In this document: one piece after another, positions 60,479-64,000 of the stretch
Numbering within the stretch: position 1 is the stretch's first letter
Layout of the letters: the number at the start of each line of letters is the position of its first letter
NCBI GenBank assembly: GCA_025667525.1
Contig: CM046877.1
Coordinates: forward strand, 32,322,255 to 32,386,254
DNA length: 64,000 bases
Reading direction: 5' to 3'
Origin: Glebionis coronaria
Taxonomy: Eukaryota > Streptophyta > Magnoliopsida > Asterales > Asteraceae
The notes under the pieces: model-generated
What the model was told of the DNA's origin: nothing
Databases searched by the model: none
What the model saw: the letters and a program-made list of their open reading frames with translations, nothing else
Position numbers and translations under genes: made by a program

Positions 60479-61039
60479 AAAAAATGTTTAACAATACCCA
60501 TATAAGAACGAAACAAAAAAAGCTTACTCTGCGAGACATGTAATTATAGAAGAAAACCCATCAACTCAACAGCATTCACGATAAAAAAAAACCAAACTGA
60601 CAAAATATATACTAGTATAATCTTGTAAACTCATGTTTGAGTTCCTTCATTAATATGTCAACTAGAAAGCCTACAAATGAACAATCATTATCTATAAATT
60701 TTGTGGTCGTTAGTTTGTATTGTCATTATCGTGTAACTTACGATGCCTAAACTATTATCTTATAATTTTTTTTAAATTGAACAATAGTTTTTTATTGTTA
60801 TTATTTGTTCTTAAAATTTTAAAAACTTATTTTGTGTTACATTAGAAATAGGATAATTGAAAACAAGTTATAAATGAAGAAAAATATATGGGAAACAAAC
60901 CAAAAATTAAAAAAACAAAAAAGCAAAACCAAATGGTTTATAAAAAGCAAAAAACCCCGGTATTTCATTTTTATTTTGATTTTAACCAAAAATCGAGGCA
61001 AATCAAACCATGCTCACCTAACAAATATGTTTACAGAGT
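60479..61039. other. unassigned AT-rich DNA
   Basis: No ORF with motifs. The 76-codon frame beginning 60888 is Lys-rich simple sequence. Confidence 0.4.
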
Positions 61040-61047
61040 ATTGGTAG

Positions 61048-61321
61048 CAGTGGCGGAACCAGAAAACTCAATCGTGAGGGCAAATTTCTTTTTTGGCAAT
61101 AACAAGGTAAAAAAATAAGAATCGAAACGAAATATCGAGTATTTTTACATAAAAATAAAGGATATCTAAGGTTTTAGAGTGTCAAATGTTAGAATTCGAT
61201 GTACGAGTCGGGGGCAATTCAAAAAAACACTCACAATCATAAAAAAATTACACTAAAATATCGTCTTATCGGGCTAGCTATGAGGGCAACGCCCCCACAC
61301 TCTCTACAAACATCCGCCCTT
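61048..61321. mobile_element. hAT-like MITE, family A copy 1
   Basis: 274 bp, CAGTGGCGGAACC at the left and ATCCGCCCTTG at the right (inverse CAAGGGCGGAT). The 8-bp flanks are ATTGGTAG and ATCGGTAG, one mismatch. The interior matches 62884-63195 (TATTTTTACATAAAAAT, ATCGGGCTAGC.ATGAGGG). Confidence 0.85.
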
Positions 61322-61429
61322 GATCGGTAGAACCAATTTTTTTTATTTCTTTTGCATTTTAGCTTATTTCTATTTCTTTTTTTCTTCTAAATTACATTTG
61401 AGGGGGAATCATCTGAATACCTAAAATAA

Positions 61430-61639
61430 CCAACTGAGTTAGCTCAGTTGGTCATCAAAGGTAACGTTGAGGAGGTATTCTAGAGAGATTTTAAGTTCGA
61501 GTCTCACTAAAGACTTTTAAGGACCCGAATTAAATAATTTATCCTTTAATGAGAAGGTTCGAGGCTTGCATACTGCCCAATTGGATGTCAGTGTAACCTC
61601 AAAATACTAACTACTAACACGCCATTAATTTTTTTTTTT
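61430..61639 (+). mobile_element. tRNA-derived SINE
   Basis: Contains an RNA polymerase III A box (TAGCTCAGTTGG, 61440-61451) and B box (GTTCGAGTCTC, 61495-61505) at tRNA-like spacing. A non-tRNA body follows, with an 11-T tail at 61629-61639. Flanks TACCTAAAA (~61419) and TACCTAGAA (~61639) may be its target duplication. The sequence does not fold as a mature tRNA. Confidence 0.7.
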
Positions 61640-61649
61640 ACCTAGAAAC

Positions 61650-61825
61650 AGGGACGGAACGAGGACGCGAAGTGACTAGGTGCATTTGGAATAAACTAAA
61701 CAATATTACAAACATAATTTTTAAGAACCAAGTTCATTTAAGTAAACTATTTTTTTAACAAAATTAATATTTCCACACACATATCCATGGGTGTTCCGAA
61801 CACACCCTGATTCTGTCCCGCCCTA
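61650..61825. mobile_element. small MITE-like fold-back
   Basis: Starts CAGGGACGGAACGAGG and ends GATTCTGTCCCGCCCT (inverse AGGGCGGGACAGAATC). Similar to hAT MITE ends, but no matching 8-bp flanks were found. Confidence 0.45.
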
Positions 61826-61887
61826 GATATACGTCAAATTGTTACCTTGGGACAAGCGGTAGCAACTCAATTGGTTATAAGTATATG

Positions 61888-62402
61888 TAAGGTGGCAGAA
61901 ATCGCTAAGCGTTTGTCGGGCGATCGACTACCTTCGAGTAATTCGTCTAGGCGCCGGTTAGGCGGATTTGAATTTTATGCATATGAATATTGTAAATAAT
62001 ATGTATGATATAAAAAAATACTTATAATTTTAAATAATTCAAAGTTAAAATAGTTTAAAGTTGCAAAACAGACAAATAAACACAACAATTTAAATACTTA
62101 AAATTTTAAACGTGAACATATAATTCAGTTGGTTCCAATTTTATAGGAAAAATTCATTATTTTATATTTACAATCGTTCGTTTATCTTTTATTTTAAGAT
62201 GTTATATTAAAATAAATATGACCACTATATATTAGAAAGAAAACCTTTAATTTTTTGTAAGATAATATTGATCTTTTGTTGATTTTCTTGACTTTTTTGA
62301 CGGCCTAAGCCGCATAGCATCGCCTAGGCAGTTGTTTGACCGCCTTTTAACTTTTTCGCTTAGTTTGGCCCCCTAGCGCGTAGCCCGGTTTTTACAACAC
62401 TG
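61888..62402. mobile_element. hAT-like MITE, 8-bp TSD AGTATATG
   Basis: 515 bp. It opens TAAGGTGGCAGAAATCGCTA and closes with the inverse of CAGTGTTGTAAAAACC. Exact 8-bp flanks AGTATATG lie at 61880-61887 and 62403-62410. Sub-terminal GGCGCCGGTTAGGCGG and CGCCTAGGCAG words are partly mirrored. Confidence 0.85.
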
Positions 62403-62559
62403 AGTATATGAACAAGGGCGTAGCCAGAAATTTCTATTTTGGTGTGCCAAATTTTTTTATATAAAATGTTGGTAAGTGCTAAAAAACAATTATATGTAAT
62501 TATGTAAGAATTGTGCAATAAATTTGTCTATTTAATGTTTTAAATGAGCTAAATGCTAA

Positions 62560-62847
62560 GGGTATCCACAATGATAAATATTATAAACCTGTATGAATTA
62601 ATTTTTTCATGTTACATCAACAAGTTTTGGACTTTTTGGATTACTATAAATCTTTAAACTATGGTATAAATATTTAAAGCTTTAAAATTGTTACACACAA
62701 CATTTGCATTAAATCGTGAAGAGGTCTAAGATTAAGGATCTTTTCATGTCACATGAGCATAAAATGAATCTCCACTATACTTAATATAAAACATAAACCT
62801 CTTCAAATTTTTTATACCTATGTTTGAACCTATAATAGTGGATGCTC
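62560..62847. mobile_element. Tourist-like (PIF/Harbinger) MITE, TSD TAA
   Basis: 288 bp between GGGTATCCACAATG and its near-inverse AGTGGATGCTC, with TAA at both sides (62557-62559 and 62848-62850), the Harbinger target duplication. Non-coding. Confidence 0.8.
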
Positions 62848-62883
62848 TAATACAAAATAGTAAATTAGACTTAGACTACACTA

Positions 62884-63195
62884 CATTGGCGGACGCAGAA
62901 ATATCGAAAGTTGGGGGCAATTTTTTTTTTTTGGACAATACCATCAAAATAAGGCAAAAAAAACTAGTATTAAAATGATAAATCGGGTATTTTTACATAA
63001 AAATGAGGGATTTATAAGGCGTTAGAGAGTTGAATATTAGGTTTTAATAAGCAGGTGGGGAGCAATTTGTTTTATGAGTGGAGGGCATGTTCGAAAAACG
63101 CTCAAAATCGAAAAAAATTTACACTAAAATCTCATTTAATCGGGCTAGCCATGAGGGGCGCCGCCCTCCGAACCCTACATGTATGTCCGCCCCTG
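62884..63195. mobile_element. hAT-like MITE, family A copy 2
   Basis: 312 bp, CATTGGCGGACGC to GTCCGCCCCTG. Internal blocks are shared with 61048-61321. Flanks ACTACACT and ACTACATA are only partly alike, so the TSD is imperfect. Confidence 0.8.
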
Positions 63196-63767
63196 ACTAC
63201 ATATCAATTTTTCATGACTATATGAAAGACAGTTTAACACATCTTGATATATAAATGTGTGTCATTGCAAATGTAGTTAAGCATATAATTAGACATGCCA
63301 TTAACTACTCCATATAAACAGATAAATTCAAGGAAAAGCCGAGTGAAATGGCCGAACATTTAACCGGCGGTATTCATATTACAAATAATCAGAGGTTGTG
63401 AGTTTAGTTATAGCCGACCGAGACAAATACATACACTTTCGTACAAAATGGAGAATGTCACGCAACACTTCTAAGAGCACACGGGTGTAATCGAGCAGTC
63501 AAAGTCGTATCGTGGGCAAAAAGTGATGCCACATAATTTTTTACTCCCACAATACCAAAACTCTCCATGATGGCTCAACCCCCCCTGGTTAACACGAGAA
63601 TTCTCGTGTCGTCGTCACCCAACAACATTTTTTTTAAACAATTTATTTTAAACAAAAAACACATTTCATTTATAAATAGAAATACAAATACAAATTTTTA
63701 AAAAATAATACACGAAAAAAAAAATTACATTTAAAAAAATAACAATAATAAAAAAAAATCAATGATT
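63196..63767. other. unassigned AT-rich DNA
   Basis: No supported gene. The region 63500-63640 (CACATAATTTTTTACTCCC, CAACCCCCCCTGG) may be the sub-terminal part of the Harbinger-like element whose coding tail follows. Confidence 0.35.
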
Positions 63768-63860
63768 AATGTTCCATAAATGCTCAACGAGATCACGTCG
63801 AAGAGAATCGTGAACTTTTCTATCCCAACGGTCGTATTTTTCAAATTTTCAAAAAAAAAA
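63768..63860 (-). pseudogene. C-terminal remnant of a Harbinger (ALP1-like) transposase
   Basis: A minus frame reads KYDRWDRKVHDS then LRRDLVEHLWNINH and a stop. The LR.DLVEH.W pattern closes many plant PIF/Harbinger-derived ALP1-like proteins. Upstream coding is lost: a run of T (complement of A18 at ~63852) and GC-richer non-coding sequence precede it. The fragment is only about 30 codons, so the call is tentative. Confidence 0.4.
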
Positions 63861-64000
63861 AAAAAAAAGAAAACCCATAACGCCACCCATGGCGCGAGCC
63901 ACGGTGTGGTTGGTGTTGGGTCAAAAAGTTGATGTGACAGAAACTCACAAACGAAGAAAACATGAAGATTTTGTCTAAGCGTTGTCAAGAGCAATTTAAG

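Noticed and set aside
61436..61510. Functional tRNA gene
   Set aside because: A and B boxes are present, but the acceptor and anticodon arms do not pair and a long non-tRNA body with a T tail follows, so SINE is the better call.
63731..63994. 87-codon ORF with a phenylalanine run
   Set aside because: The F run is translated poly-T. The meaningful text is in the neighbouring frame (LRRDLVEHLW) and is reported instead.

Overview
This window looks like heterochromatic, repeat-dense nuclear DNA of a flowering plant. The evidence is AT-rich intergenic sequence, gypsy- and copia-class LTR retrotransposons primed by initiator-Met tRNA, a Mutator-like element (MULE), Helitron ends, hAT and Harbinger MITEs, a LINE remnant and a tRNA-derived SINE. 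The two large copia elements and the LINE fragment resemble families I associate with Asteraceae (Anthemideae such as Tanacetum or Artemisia). That placement is from memory of protein style and was not searched. I found no host gene that I can support as intact. Almost every long reading frame belongs to a transposable element and most are broken.

Layout. 1-3067: PBS and ~3.0 kb LTR of a minus-strand gypsy-type element that runs off the left edge. 3210-8088: a complete MULE with ~230 bp TIRs and an exact 9-bp target duplication. It carries a decayed MURA-type transposase on plus and a convergent GRF zinc-finger ORF on minus. 8098-9375: unassigned flank with an unknown small ORF. 9381-18287: a complete but gutted chromovirus-like LTR element (LTRs 2.6 kb, TSD AAGGG). 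18638 to ~29.7 kb: copia element 1 on plus, with 5' LTR, leader repeat array, very long gag, pol, and a 3' region with a second array; no 3' LTR is seen. ~29.7-36.4 kb: a different, truncated copia element 3, broken by two MULE-type MITEs. 36.6-41.1 kb: Helitron 3' end, a hairpin, a ~180 bp duplication and unassigned DNA. 41151-55105: complete copia element 2 on minus (TSD ACAAA), same family as element 1. 55.1-64.0 kb: unassigned DNA holding nested MITEs, a second Helitron end, a LINE 3' fragment with an R2-like endonuclease motif, a SINE, a MITE cluster and a Harbinger-like transposase tail.

The strongest unusual signal is the shared design of copia elements 1 and 2. Each carries two tandem arrays, one in the leader before gag and one 3' of pol. 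The arrays have a common core, TTCCGRA-, but the motif ends in -CAA in the 5' arrays and -GAA in the 3' arrays. Both elements also share a gag frame of about 1,600 codons, a 61-nt gag/pol overlap in the -1 frame, and palindromes bracketing the LTR TATA box. Element 2 adds a 4.2 kb 3' region with repeated polypurine tracts.

Limits: all alignments were made by eye. Boundaries without a stated TSD are approximate, and family assignments below class level are inferences.
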